Below are positions 52,294 to 62,728 of a stretch of DNA of 64,000 bases, piece by piece; within the stretch, counting starts at the first letter, position 1, and each line of letters starts with the position of its first letter. The position numbers and the translations under genes are program-made. This DNA is from Clostridioides difficile ATCC 9689 = DSM 1296 (GTDB lineage Bacteria; Bacillota; Clostridia; Peptostreptococcales; Peptostreptococcaceae), in contig NZ_CP011968.1 of NCBI RefSeq assembly GCF_001077535.1, positions 1,426,001 to 1,490,000 of the forward strand, written 5' to 3'. The notes under the pieces were generated by a model that saw only the letters and a program-made list of their open reading frames with translations, had not been told where the DNA came from and did no database searches.

Positions 52294-53335
52294 TAATCAA
52301 ACTTATGAAACAATAAAAAATAGAACCCTTAAAAATATAAATTTAGATGTGTATAAAGGAGAAGGTTCTTTTCTAAATGATATGGTTTCTGGAAATACCT
52401 TTGAACTTTCAAAAATGTATGTTGAACTTTCTAACATATATAAAATGGCTTTTATTGAAGACACTTATAATCAATTATTAGATAAGAGAGTGAATGAATT
52501 TGGTGTATATAGAAAATTGGGTACTGAGGCTACTGGAGAAGTAGAATTTATAGGTGAAAATGGTGTTGAAATATCAAATGGAACAATTATATCCTATAAA
52601 GATTTATCATTTGTGGTAATAAAGGATATTGTCATTGGTGGTGAAGAAGGAAATATAAGTCCAGTCGAAGCACTAGAAATTGGAACTAGATATAATTTAC
52701 CATCTGATTGTGAATTTAAGGTAAATGATAATATATTTGGAATTGAAAAGATAACAAATATAAATAAATTTTCAGGTGGTACAGAAATTGAAACTGATGA
52801 AGAACTGAGAGAAAGGTTTTTTAGAGTACAAAAAAATCAAGCAACAAGTGGGAATAAAGCACATTATGAAGAATGGGCTTTAGAAGTTGATGGTGTATAT
52901 AATGCAAAAGTATATCCAAGATGGAATGGAGCAGGGACAGTTAAGGTTTTATTGTTTGGACAAAATAATCAAGCGGTTGAAGAAGAAATAATAACTAAGT
53001 GTAGAGAACATATTGAGGAAGAAATGCCAATAGGAGCTACACTAACAGTAACTACTCCAATCCCACTAAATATAACTATAAGTGCATCTATGGAGCTAGA
53101 AAGTGGATATACCTTAGATATGGTAAAAAATAGTTTTATAGAAAATATAAATCAATATTTTAGAAGTATAACAGGAGAAATTGTATACACGAAAATCATG
53201 GGGATTCTAATAAGTACTTCTGGAGTCCATGATTTAAGCAATTTACTTGTCAATAACTCAACAGACAATATAACTATTGAAGATGATAAAATACCTAGTG
53301 TTACAACTTTAGATTTTAGTGAGGTGGAGGTTTAA
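52286..53335 (+). CDS. Baseplate J-like protein (XkdT)
   Basis: 349-residue baseplate wedge protein of the gpJ/XkdT family (gp6-like), which builds the ring that triggers sheath contraction. Visible are the helical N-terminus with YETIKNRTLKNINLDV, the GGTEIETDEELRERFF segment near 167-182 and the NAKVYPRWNGAGTVKVLL core. SD GGGGAGGTGG before ATG. Confidence 0.88.
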   Translation: MYSNQTYETIKNRTLKNINLDVYKGEGSFLNDMVSGNTFELSKMYVELSNIYKMAFIEDTYNQLLDKRVNEFGVYRKLGTEATGEVEFIGENGVEISNGTIISYKDLSFVVIKDIVIGGEEGNISPVEALEIGTRYNLPSDCEFKVNDNIFGIEKITNINKFSGGTEIETDEELRERFFRVQKNQATSGNKAHYEEWALEVDGVYNAKVYPRWNGAGTVKVLLFGQNNQAVEEEIITKCREHIEEEMPIGATLTVTTPIPLNITISASMELESGYTLDMVKNSFIENINQYFRSITGEIVYTKIMGILISTSGVHDLSNLLVNNSTDNITIEDDKIPSVTTLDFSEVEV

Positions 53336-53952
53336 TGAAATTAATTGATAAACTACCATCATTTTATAAAAATTATATGGTTGAAGCAATACAAGATTCT
53401 TATGATAGTGAATTATCTTCATTAAAAGAAAATATAGATGATACTATAAATCAAATGTTTGTCAATACATCCACATGGGGTCTTGATATGTGGGAAAGTA
53501 TATTGTGTATTCAAAATAATGAAGATTTAAATTATGAGACTAGAAGAAGCAATATAAAGGCTAAAATGAGAAGTTTAGGAACAACTAAATTGAAGGTTAT
53601 AAAAAACATTTGTGAAGCTTATACAAAGACTGATGTTGAAGTAACAGTACTCAGCAATGAATTTATATTTATATTAGAGTTTATAGTTAATAATTGTAGT
53701 TATAATTCTATTGTAGAGTTGGATAAAGTATTAGAAAATGTAAAGCCATGTCATCTGGAACATAAATTTAAAATGATTTTGTTAAATAAAAATGAACTAT
53801 TTTGTGGAACTGCTATAAATACAGGAGAAACTGTTACTGTATATCCGTGGACACCATCAAATATAGAGATATTTGGAGAGATAACCATTTCTACAGGAAA
53901 TGATAGAAGTATGGAAAAAGTAATCTTATATCCTAAACAGGAGGCGATATAA
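53335..53952 (+). CDS. XkdU/YmfQ-like tail protein (DUF2313)
   Basis: 205 residues of the DUF2313/XkdU (YmfQ) family, baseplate wedge proteins that follow gpJ and link to the fibres. N-terminal LIDKLPSFYKNYMVEAIQDSYDSE and the ILCIQNNEDLNYETRRSNIKAK block are characteristic. It overlaps xkdT by one base. It is followed by the fibre gene after one base. Confidence 0.85.
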   Translation: MKLIDKLPSFYKNYMVEAIQDSYDSELSSLKENIDDTINQMFVNTSTWGLDMWESILCIQNNEDLNYETRRSNIKAKMRSLGTTKLKVIKNICEAYTKTDVEVTVLSNEFIFILEFIVNNCSYNSIVELDKVLENVKPCHLEHKFKMILLNKNELFCGTAINTGETVTVYPWTPSNIEIFGEITISTGNDRSMEKVILYPKQEAI

Positions 53953-53953
53953 A

Positions 53954-54766
53954 TTGGCAGAACAAAAATACTATACACTTTTAACTAAAGCAGGTAAAGC
54001 ATCTATTGCAAATGCAACTGCTCTTGGTAAAAAAGTAGATTTAGTTAAACTACAACTTGGAGATGGTGGAGGAAGTGAGTATAGTCCTACAGAAGAACAA
54101 ACATCTCTTAAAGAAGTTGTCTGGGAAGGCAATATAAGTAATGTAAAAATAGATGATGACAACTCTAACTGGATAGTTATAGAAACTGTAATACCAGGTA
54201 GTATTGGCGGTTTTATGATAAGAGAAGTTGGTATATTTGATTCAGAAAATAAGCTTATAGCTATATCTAAATATCCAGAAACTTATAAACCAACTGCTGA
54301 TTCTGGAAGTGTAAAAGATTTAATTATAAGAATTATATTGGTAGTTTCTAATACTTCAAGTGTAAATTTAAAAGTTGACCCAACTGTCATCTTGGCAACT
54401 TTAAAAGATATACAAGAGTTAGATAAAAAAATAGATACAACTAAAATAACATTAACAAGTGGTATAGAAACTACTAAAATAGAGTTAAATACTAAAATAG
54501 ATAATACTAAGACAGATGTCACTAGTAAAATAGGAGATACAACTCTACTCAATACAACTGATAAAACAAGTCTTGTAAATGCAGTCAATGAGGTAAAAGA
54601 AGGTCTTGATAGCATAGAAACAACAGCAGAGAAAACAAGTTATGATAATACAGTAAGTAAACTTGCTGCTACAAATGTTCAAGGAGCTATAGATGAGTTA
54701 TGTACTAGTGTAAATACTGCTAGAATTAGTTTGATTAATGATATAAAAGATATGTTACCAATATAA
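53954..54766 (+). CDS. Short tail fibre protein (phage tail-collar/fibre N-terminal family)
   Basis: 270 residues. The N-terminal 150 form the tail-fibre attachment domain (YYTLLTKAGKASIANATALGKKVDLVKLQLGDG). A coiled-coil shaft of repeated TKI/TTK units follows (about 155-190), then a short C-terminal segment (KLAATNVQGAIDELC). There is no recognisable receptor-binding head. TTG start behind AGGAGGCG. It is the last gene of the tail operon. Either it is a fibre stem whose receptor-binding partner has been lost, or a complete short fibre. Confidence 0.78.
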   Translation: MAEQKYYTLLTKAGKASIANATALGKKVDLVKLQLGDGGGSEYSPTEEQTSLKEVVWEGNISNVKIDDDNSNWIVIETVIPGSIGGFMIREVGIFDSENKLIAISKYPETYKPTADSGSVKDLIIRIILVVSNTSSVNLKVDPTVILATLKDIQELDKKIDTTKITLTSGIETTKIELNTKIDNTKTDVTSKIGDTTLLNTTDKTSLVNAVNEVKEGLDSIETTAEKTSYDNTVSKLAATNVQGAIDELCTSVNTARISLINDIKDMLPI

Positions 54767-54855
54767 AAATAAAAAATGGAATATTGTATAGACTGGAATT
54801 TTATAACTTAGAGATATTAATAAAAAAGTAATAAAAATAACATATAAAAATTAAA

Positions 54856-54916
54856 AAAGGAGTTGAGCTTAAACTTGATTGTGAAAAATCAATTTTAAGA
54901 CAACTCTTTTTTTTTA
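54856..54916 (+). terminator. Terminator of the tail operon
   Basis: GAGTTG (near 54861) pairs with CAACTC (near 54902) around a long loop that has inner pairing (TTGATT/AATCAA), then nine T. It lies about 90 bases after the fibre gene. Confidence 0.65.
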
Positions 54917-54921
54917 TTAAA

Positions 54922-55377
54922 TTATTGTCTATTAACCAAAATAGCTATTTTAGCATCTGGATTATAACTTATTTGAACCATTTGATTTTTCTTAACATGT
55001 TCAAGGTCTTCACCACCATAAGCTATTTGTAACTTAACTGGTAACTTACCTTGTTTTATAATAGCAACGTACTCTTTTTTACCTTTTTTCTCTAAACTAA
55101 TCAAATTGCCAACATAAGGTTTAAAGTTCTGATACTTTTTACTAGAATTTCTTATGTAGAAGAAAGCACCAACAGCAATAACTAAATTTATGCCAAGTGT
55201 AACCCAAGAATTGATTTTAAGCATAGCTCCAGCGATTATTATCACGAACATTAAAACGATAGGTAATATAGCTTTCTTAAGAAGCAATTTACCCATTATT
55301 TCATTAGCCTTTTTCTCAGGGCCACTCATAGTTTTTGATCTAGCAAATGATTGCGCGAATTTGTCTCTTAAGCCCAT
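54922..55377 (-). CDS. Membrane protein of unknown function
   Basis: 151 residues: a basic, Ser/Lys-rich N-terminus (about 1-32), two membrane helices (about 35-52 and 57-77), and a C-terminal soluble beta-rich domain (about 85-151) that might be PH-like or OB-like. No motif identifies its function. SD TAGGAGG before ATG. It converges on the tail operon and marks the return to host-type genes. Confidence 0.6.
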   Translation of the reverse strand: MGLRDKFAQSFARSKTMSGPEKKANEIMGKLLLKKAILPIVLMFVIIIAGAMLKINSWVTLGINLVIAVGAFFYIRNSSKKYQNFKPYVGNLISLEKKGKKEYVAIIKQGKLPVKLQIAYGGEDLEHVKKNQMVQISYNPDAKIAILVNRQ

Positions 55378-55604
55378 TTTATCCTCCTAATTTTAATAAA
55401 TATTTAGTTATAATAACGAGATATTACTTGAAACTAAAAATTTACTACATTTATATTATGTTTGACTTTTGTATAAATAATTACATTCAAGTAAAGCAAA
55501 ATATACTAATTATTTTATCATAAAATTATAAAAAAGAAAATAAATGAAATAAAAATATTAGAACAAAGAAATGATGTAAAATCGTATCAAAAGCAACATA
55601 AAAA

Positions 55605-56024
55605 TTATTTATCTATTTTCTCATCTTTATTTTTGTTATACTCAATTTTTCCTAAATCCTTCTCTTTTTCATATTCATGAAGTTTTAATTCAATCATACC
55701 TTCTATTTTGGCTTTATCATAATCATTTAACTTTCTAAAGTTGTTTAAAAGTTTTATTTCATTAGAGTTTATGCTATTAAGTGGATAGTTTGAGGAGGAA
55801 TCGCAAATTAAATCTGATTTATGTGATAGATTATCTCCATTTAATAGCCAGTCTACTGAAACATTAAATATCTCAGCTATAGATTTTAATATTTCATAAT
55901 TTGGTTTTCTAATGTTTCTCTCAAATTTACTTAAGTTGTCACAGCCCAACATTTCTTCTAGTTCATATTGTTTAAGGTTTTTTGCTTTTCTCAAATAAAC
56001 AATTCTTTCTCCTAAAGTATCCAT
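55605..56024 (-). CDS. Xre-family repressor (paralogue A)
   Basis: 139 residues: N-terminal helix-turn-helix (GERIVYLRKAKNLKQYELEEMLGCDNLSKFERNIRKPN), FNVSVDWLLNGD, then a C-terminal helix pair (LRKLNDYDKAKIEGMIELKLHEYEK-like) for dimerisation. ATG 56024 follows GGAGAGTG; the longer frame to 56051 includes the SD. It diverges from a small Xre gene, with GTC-N5-GAC dyads between them. It is closely similar to the regulator at 56990-57388. Confidence 0.85.
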   Translation of the reverse strand: MDTLGERIVYLRKAKNLKQYELEEMLGCDNLSKFERNIRKPNYEILKSIAEIFNVSVDWLLNGDNLSHKSDLICDSSSNYPLNSINSNEIKLLNNFRKLNDYDKAKIEGMIELKLHEYEKEKDLGKIEYNKNKDEKIDK

Positions 56025-56046
56025 AAACACTCTCCATTCAATTAAT

Positions 56047-56138
56047 GTCAAAAAGACTTTTTAAGATGTAAATAGTTTCAAATTAAAGGTCAAAATGACA
56101 TAAAAACCATTGACTTAAGGTCAAAATGACTTTATAAT
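56047..56138. promoter_or_regulatory. Operators and promoter between divergent Xre genes
   Basis: GTCAAAAAGAC (56047-56057) and GTCAAAATGAC (56089-56099 and 56120-56130) share the GTC-N5-GAC dyad. The last copy lies within the 17-base spacer of a strong rightward promoter, TTGACT (56110-56115) and TATAAT (56133-56138). Confidence 0.7.
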
Positions 56139-56322
56139 TAACTTAATGATACGAATTTACATCCTAATTTTAGCACAAAGTAATCAAAAAATCTTATTTA
56201 GTATTAAATAAATTTATATACTTAATATGTGTACATATTAAAAATATATACTAAATAGAGGGGGTGTGTAAGCTAAAATAATATAAAAGTAAATATAAAT
56301 CACTTAGAAAGGAAGTTGATAA

Positions 56323-56532
56323 ATGGATGCTCGAAAAAAATGGATACCTTTTTTGGGAGTGCAAGTCAAGCAAAGACTTATTGAATTAAATATGACTCAA
56401 AGGGAATTAGCGAAGAAAATAGGTGTTAATGAAAACTATTTGTCAGCTATTTTAAATGGAAGAAGAACAGGTAAAAAATATAAATCATCAATTTATCAAT
56501 TACTTAATATAGAATATTCAGAAGATGATTAA
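56323..56532 (+). CDS. Small Xre-family regulator
   Basis: 69 residues, one helix-turn-helix domain (LGVQVKQRLIELNMTQRELAKKIGVNENYLSAILNGRRTGKK) with a basic end. Controlled from the operator-bearing promoter about 185 bases upstream. SD AAAGGAAG. Resembles small phage or ICE activator/Cro proteins. It forms a two-gene unit with the next small ORF. Confidence 0.8.
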   Translation: MDARKKWIPFLGVQVKQRLIELNMTQRELAKKIGVNENYLSAILNGRRTGKKYKSSIYQLLNIEYSEDD

Positions 56533-56563
56533 TAAATAGTATATAAAGTAGGTGAATATTCTT

Positions 56564-56773
56564 GTGTGTAAATTGGATTCAGATGGGGTTATAGAGTGTT
56601 GTAGAGCAATTGATGATTTTATTACAGCACTCAGTAATATAAAAAGCTTAAATATGGAAAGATTAAATACTTTAACTAAATATTCTAGTACATGTTCAAT
56701 CCTTCTTAAAGAGGGGAATTATGAAGGATGTACAATTGTGTATAGAAAGATGTTGGAAGAATTAAAAACATGA
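56564..56773 (+). CDS. Small hypothetical protein
   Basis: 69 residues from GTG 56564, eight bases after AGGTGA; the longer frame begins at 56552, inside the SD. Predicted all-helical (DDFITALSNIKSLNMERLNTLTKY, then EGCTIVYRKMLEELKT) with four cysteines. No family recognised. It is co-transcribed with the small Xre gene and resembles accessory proteins of phage-regulator modules only by position. Confidence 0.5.
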   Translation: MCKLDSDGVIECCRAIDDFITALSNIKSLNMERLNTLTKYSSTCSILLKEGNYEGCTIVYRKMLEELKT

Positions 56774-56989
56774 GTAATGCATTTCTTAGGAATCTAAGTT
56801 ATACATAGAGATGTATTATATTTTTCAAAGTACTTAAACTAAAATATGGATAAGATAATCTAAATATTATAAATGTGCTTGAAATTAGACTATACTTGTT
56901 TTTAAATAATCCAATATCCATATTTTAGTAATATACTACAAAAAAAGAAGGTTAATAGATGATGTAAAATCGTATCAAATTATGTATGT

Positions 56990-57388
56990 TTAAACCATTT
57001 TATCTTCATTATTATTAGAGGAATGCTTTTTTAAGTCTTTATATTCAGATATCTTAAGTTCAAGTATTCCTTCTATTTTTATTTTATCACGTTCGTTTAG
57101 TTGTCTGTATAGATTTAATATCATCATTTCATCATTAGTAACATGTAAGTAATCTTCTTTATCTTCTTTTACACTACTATTGACATTTACCTTCTCTTTA
57201 CCATAGAGAAGCCAGTCAGTCGTAACATTAAAATAATCAGCTATTGACATTAGTATATCACAATTAGGTTTTCTATCTCCTGTTTCATACTTGCCTAAGT
57301 TTTCAAATTTTAAAATATCCATAAGTTTGCGCTGAGTAAGTTTTTTGGAGTTTCTCAAATAAGCAATTCTTTTTCCTAAAGTATCCAC
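56990..57388 (-). CDS. Xre-family repressor (paralogue B)
   Basis: 132 residues, co-linear with the repressor at 55605-56024: MDTLGKRIAYLRNSKKLTQ against MDTLGERIVYLRKAKNLKQ, the same FNVTTDWLLYG region and C-terminal dimerisation helices (LNERDKIKIEGILELKISEYK). GTG 57388 lies eight bases after GGAG; the longer frame to 57397 precedes it. Its leader carries GTCTAAATGAC dyads that differ from paralogue A's operators at one position. Probably a local duplication with drift in specificity. Confidence 0.83.
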   Translation of the reverse strand: MDTLGKRIAYLRNSKKLTQRKLMDILKFENLGKYETGDRKPNCDILMSIADYFNVTTDWLLYGKEKVNVNSSVKEDKEDYLHVTNDEMMILNLYRQLNERDKIKIEGILELKISEYKDLKKHSSNNNEDKMV

Positions 57389-57808
57389 AAAATACACTCC
57401 TTTCTTTTTATGAGTAATGTCTAAATGACATTTAAAATTAAAAATATATAAATTTATAATATAAAACTACTAAATTAAAGTCTAAATGACATTTTGCTTA
57501 AATTAATATGCTCATAATATGATTTTAACATATTATAGTTGAAAATATATGGTTTATTTTGATTTGTATATATAACAATAGGTTTAATTGTTATAAAAAT
57601 GTAAAGGGGTGTATGAATAGATTGTATAAATTTATTTCGATAAACTAAGATTGCTTTTTGATTGTCTGTAAAAGAGAAAAAGATTAAGAGAAAAATAGTA
57701 TTATATTGTAATTTATATTAATCAATTACAAAAATTTTATGAATTTATTCTTTAGAATAAAATATTTAAGAATAAGATAAATTTACAATATAATACTATA
57801 ACACTCTT
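57389..57808. other. 420-base intergenic region with paralogue-B operators
   Basis: GTCTAAATGAC occurs at 57419-57429 and 57480-57490; between them is a weak minus-strand promoter (TAGACT, 17 bases, TATTAT). The rest, 57500-57808, is AT-rich with nothing recognised. Confidence 0.5.
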
Positions 57809-60301
57809 TTATCTAGTTTTATTTTCTTTATAGAACAATAATATTATAAATGCTAGTAGATTTACACAGAATACTGTTATATACATCTGTTTAAATCCTG
57901 AGTTTAGAGTAGATTGTAGTGTATTTTCTATTTTTGTTCTATTATTTTCTATGGAATTTATATAATCCAATTTTGATTTATCAAAAGCCTTTGGTATTTC
58001 AGTTTTTACCTCTTGTGTCTTTGCTAAAACTGCTTGGAGTGATTTTTTTTGCTGTTGCATTGTATCAAGGCTTTTTTCCATGTCTTTCTTTTGGCTTATA
58101 GAATTATTTAACTTGCTTTGTAGCTCTTTCTTTTGAGATTCCATTGATCTTAGTTTTTTACTTAATTCGTTCTTTTGAGTTTTATTTTTTTGTAACTTTG
58201 TATTTAAGTCATCTCTTGTCTTTTTTAGTTGCTGTATTTGAGCATTTAAACTTTCTTTTTGTTCATTTACATTTGGTTTATTCTCGCTGGAATTGTTATT
58301 CTTATTTTCTGTAGAATCATTCTTAGTGTCATCTGATTCAGAATTACTGGTATTACTCTGGTTTTGTTCATTTGAGTTATTTTCGTTATCAGTAGGAGTT
58401 TTTTCTGTAGTAGGTATTTTATTATAAGCAGTTGTAAGTTCCTTGATGGCCTCATCTTGTTTTTCAAGACCTTGTTCCATACCTTTTATACCTTTGTCAA
58501 CACCAGCAATACCTTTTTTTACACCATCTATTCCTTGATTAATACCAGCTCTAGCTTTTACCATATTGTCAATACCAGTTTGAACTCCTTTAATACCACT
58601 ATTTAGTTTATTTTCACCATCTTCAATACCGTTTATTCCACTTTGTGTTCCATCTATTCCTTTTTGTACATTTTTCTGTATTTTAGTAATTATAGATGGA
58701 ACTTTTTCATCAAACATTGTTGTTGATATTTCTTTTGTTATATTGGTAATGTTGGTTGTATCTGCTGACTGAACTTTATTAAGTAAGGATTTTGGAAGTT
58801 TGCCACCTGTCATGTCCATATTTATATTTGAAGTATCATTCATATTTGGGATAGAGACATTTTTTAAATTTTTTGCCATTTCAGGGTCTGATTTTAAGTC
58901 ATCTATCATGTTTTCAAGTTCTTCAAGTTGAACTATTTTAGGAGTTGAGGGCTTTCCAACTAAGTCCATAATATTATCTTGCACAGATAATCCTGCATGT
59001 GCTATAAATCCAATCATTATAGCTGGAGAAATTGAAGTACCAATTGAGCGTATCAAGGATAATGTTGCAAGTGCTGAATTAGATTCTTCTAATCTTGTAT
59101 TTGATAACATCATATAGTTTAGAGGAGTTCCCATAGTAAATCCCATTCCTAATCCCATAAATATTAAACTTACACATACACTAAATACAGTATTGGTTTT
59201 TAGAGCAATTAAAACTAGGTAAAGAGAACCTATCATAGATACAGAAAATCCTAGTAATAGTATTTTTTTTGCCCCAAATTTGTCAATAAGTCTTCCGCTT
59301 AAAGGAGCAGCAATACCTGCAAATAATCCCAATATAGCTACAAAATATCCCCCAGAACCAGCATTTATCTTTAATGCATTTTCAGCATACTGTGGAACGA
59401 ATACCATACCCATCATTCCAATACCAACAATTAAAGATAAAATAAGTACTATCAATATTCTCGGATTTAAAAAATATTCAAAGCTTAAAATAGGGTCTTT
59501 AGCTCTATTTTCAATAAATATGAAAATAGGTATAAGTACAATAAATGTCAATAAGTATGGATAAACTGATATATCTTGTATAGAATTTTTAAAATTAAAA
59601 AAGTCTATATTCATAAGACCATATAATAGTGATACGATTATACATATCAACATCAATGTACCAAGCTTATCTATTTTTTCTTTAGATTCAGACTTATTGT
59701 TTTTAATACAGAAAACTCCACCAATAAGTATGATTAAACAAATTGGAAGATTTACAAAAAATAGCCACTTCCAATTTTGAGTTCCAAAGATACTTAGAAT
59801 TGTGCTACCAATGCTTGAACCTAAAATATTGGCAATACCATATGTTGCCCCAACTAAACCTAAAGCCATGCCTCTTTTATTTTCTGGGAAGGTAGTTCCA
59901 AATTCTGCTGTAGCAATTGGCATGATTCCACCACCACCAATTGCTTGAATAACACGACCAATTAATAAAATATAGAAATTGGAAAATAGTGATGATAATC
60001 CACATATTAATGAACCACTACCAAATAGAAATATACTAACTAGATACACATATTTTCTTCCTATTTTATCTGCTAATTTTCCAGAGATAGGAATTACAGA
60101 AGCGTATGTTAATGTGTATATGGTAATCATCCAAATTCCCGTTTTTTCATTTACTCCAAGGCTATTTTGTATAATCGTTCTTGCTGGTGATACTATTCCA
60201 GTATCAATAGCTCCCATAAATATACCTAATAGATAAAGTGTAAGTACTAAAAATATTTTTGGATTACTGTCCTTGTTCTTAATACTAGTATTATGATTCA
60301 A
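57809..60301 (-). CDS. MFS drug-efflux-type transporter with long coiled-coil extracytoplasmic insert
   Basis: 830 residues. The N-terminal ~435 form a DHA2/EmrB-QacA-type MFS unit: GAIDTGIVSPA in helix 1, GKLADKIGRKYVYL motif A, GRVIQAIGGGGIMPIA motif C-like. Instead of ending after helix 14, the chain continues with about 350 residues outside the membrane, with repeated Gly-x-Lys-x-x-(Ile)-x-Gly units (for example GIDGVKKGIAGVDKGIKGMEQG, abbreviated here) and a Gln/Lys-rich coiled coil, before a final membrane helix (about 800-822). The Gly-heptad units resemble those of YhgE/Pip proteins. TTG 60301 is nine bases after AAGGTGG. Encoded with the adjacent TetR. Confidence 0.8.
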   Translation of the reverse strand: MNHNTSIKNKDSNPKIFLVLTLYLLGIFMGAIDTGIVSPARTIIQNSLGVNEKTGIWMITIYTLTYASVIPISGKLADKIGRKYVYLVSIFLFGSGSLICGLSSLFSNFYILLIGRVIQAIGGGGIMPIATAEFGTTFPENKRGMALGLVGATYGIANILGSSIGSTILSIFGTQNWKWLFFVNLPICLIILIGGVFCIKNNKSESKEKIDKLGTLMLICIIVSLLYGLMNIDFFNFKNSIQDISVYPYLLTFIVLIPIFIFIENRAKDPILSFEYFLNPRILIVLILSLIVGIGMMGMVFVPQYAENALKINAGSGGYFVAILGLFAGIAAPLSGRLIDKFGAKKILLLGFSVSMIGSLYLVLIALKTNTVFSVCVSLIFMGLGMGFTMGTPLNYMMLSNTRLEESNSALATLSLIRSIGTSISPAIMIGFIAHAGLSVQDNIMDLVGKPSTPKIVQLEELENMIDDLKSDPEMAKNLKNVSIPNMNDTSNINMDMTGGKLPKSLLNKVQSADTTNITNITKEISTTMFDEKVPSIITKIQKNVQKGIDGTQSGINGIEDGENKLNSGIKGVQTGIDNMVKARAGINQGIDGVKKGIAGVDKGIKGMEQGLEKQDEAIKELTTAYNKIPTTEKTPTDNENNSNEQNQSNTSNSESDDTKNDSTENKNNNSSENKPNVNEQKESLNAQIQQLKKTRDDLNTKLQKNKTQKNELSKKLRSMESQKKELQSKLNNSISQKKDMEKSLDTMQQQKKSLQAVLAKTQEVKTEIPKAFDKSKLDYINSIENNRTKIENTLQSTLNSGFKQMYITVFCVNLLAFIILLFYKENKTR

Positions 60302-60314
60302 GGTAAACACCACC

Positions 60315-60857
60315 TTAATGTATTAATTTTTCAATATAGGGTTTTAAATCTTCAAATTCTATATGAAGATATGTTGAATATGAAAAAAACATTTTTATTA
60401 TGATATTGCATACTAATTTGTCATTATTAAAAAAACTTTCTTTTTCTAAAGCTTCATATACTTTATTTGAAAGCTGTTCATGAAAGTCGTCTTTGTGTTT
60501 TTTCATTTCAAAAAATCTCTCTGTTTCAAAAGTGTTTAAAAAGTCATTGTATTGGATATTATGAACTTTGTTTATAAAATTTCTTATTTCAGTAAAAATA
60601 ATGTTTAGTTTTTTTATGTAATCTTCAGTGTTTTTATTGGAGTATTCAATTCGCCTTATCAATAAATCCCATTCAGATTTTGTGATATATTCTATTATTT
60701 CTTGTTTTGAATTAAAGTAATTATACACTGTACCTGCACTTATACCACACCTTTGAGCTATTTTCCTTATGCTAATATACGAGTAATCTTCTTCTAAAAT
60801 CATATCCCGAGACACTTTTAATATATCTTCTTTTACATTTTCTAAAATCTTTGGCAT
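60315..60857 (-). CDS. TetR/AcrR family regulator
   Basis: 180 residues: N-terminal helix-turn-helix (YSYISIRKIAQRCGISAGTVYNYFNSKQEII, residues about 25-55) and an all-helical ligand domain. It lies 13 bases upstream of the MFS gene in the same operon and probably represses it. SD GAGGTGG before ATG. A 21-base imperfect dyad overlapping its own -10 is the likely operator. Ligand unknown; presumably a substrate of the transporter. Confidence 0.9.
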   Translation of the reverse strand: MPKILENVKEDILKVSRDMILEEDYSYISIRKIAQRCGISAGTVYNYFNSKQEIIEYITKSEWDLLIRRIEYSNKNTEDYIKKLNIIFTEIRNFINKVHNIQYNDFLNTFETERFFEMKKHKDDFHEQLSNKVYEALEKESFFNNDKLVCNIIIKMFFSYSTYLHIEFEDLKPYIEKLIH

Positions 60858-60881
60858 ATTACCACCTCTTTTATTAAAATT

Positions 60882-60926
60882 ATTATGAACACTGTTTATT
60901 ATACTCCTTTAAAATTTATTAATCAA
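60882..60926 (-). promoter_or_regulatory. tetR promoter and operator
   Basis: Minus-strand TTGATT (60926-60921), 17 bases, TATAAT (60903-60898). A 21-base dyad (60882-60902, pattern AT-n-AT-n-AACA-n-TGTT-n-AT-n-AT) overlaps the -10 and the start point, as expected for TetR autorepression. Confidence 0.65.
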
Positions 60927-61073
60927 TATGTAAGCTATAATGTATAATATTATTATATAGATATGATAGAAAATAAGTGTCTTCTTACTAAATATCTATT
61001 ATATTAAATTTGTACTTAAGTATGATTATTTATTGAAATATGTGATATTAAATTTTTCTTTTTAATAAATTAA

Positions 61074-62615
<1,542 letters not shown>

Positions 62616-62645
62616 AAATTAATCAAAGTTAAATTTATTTGAATT

Positions 62646-62685
62646 TAAAAAGAGCTTTATGTAAAATATGAAGCTCTTTTTTTGT
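62646..62685 (+). terminator. Terminator of glpK
   Basis: AAAAAGAGCTT pairs with AAGCTCTTTTT around a 13-base loop, ending in seven T. Confidence 0.9.
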
Positions 62686-62728
62686 TGTTAATCTTGCATT
62701 TTTATATAATCACACTAAATTATATAAT

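Noticed and set aside
42208-54766. Complete prophage
   Set aside because: No integrase, terminase, portal, capsid, replication or lysis gene is present. The gene set is a tail and its regulators only.
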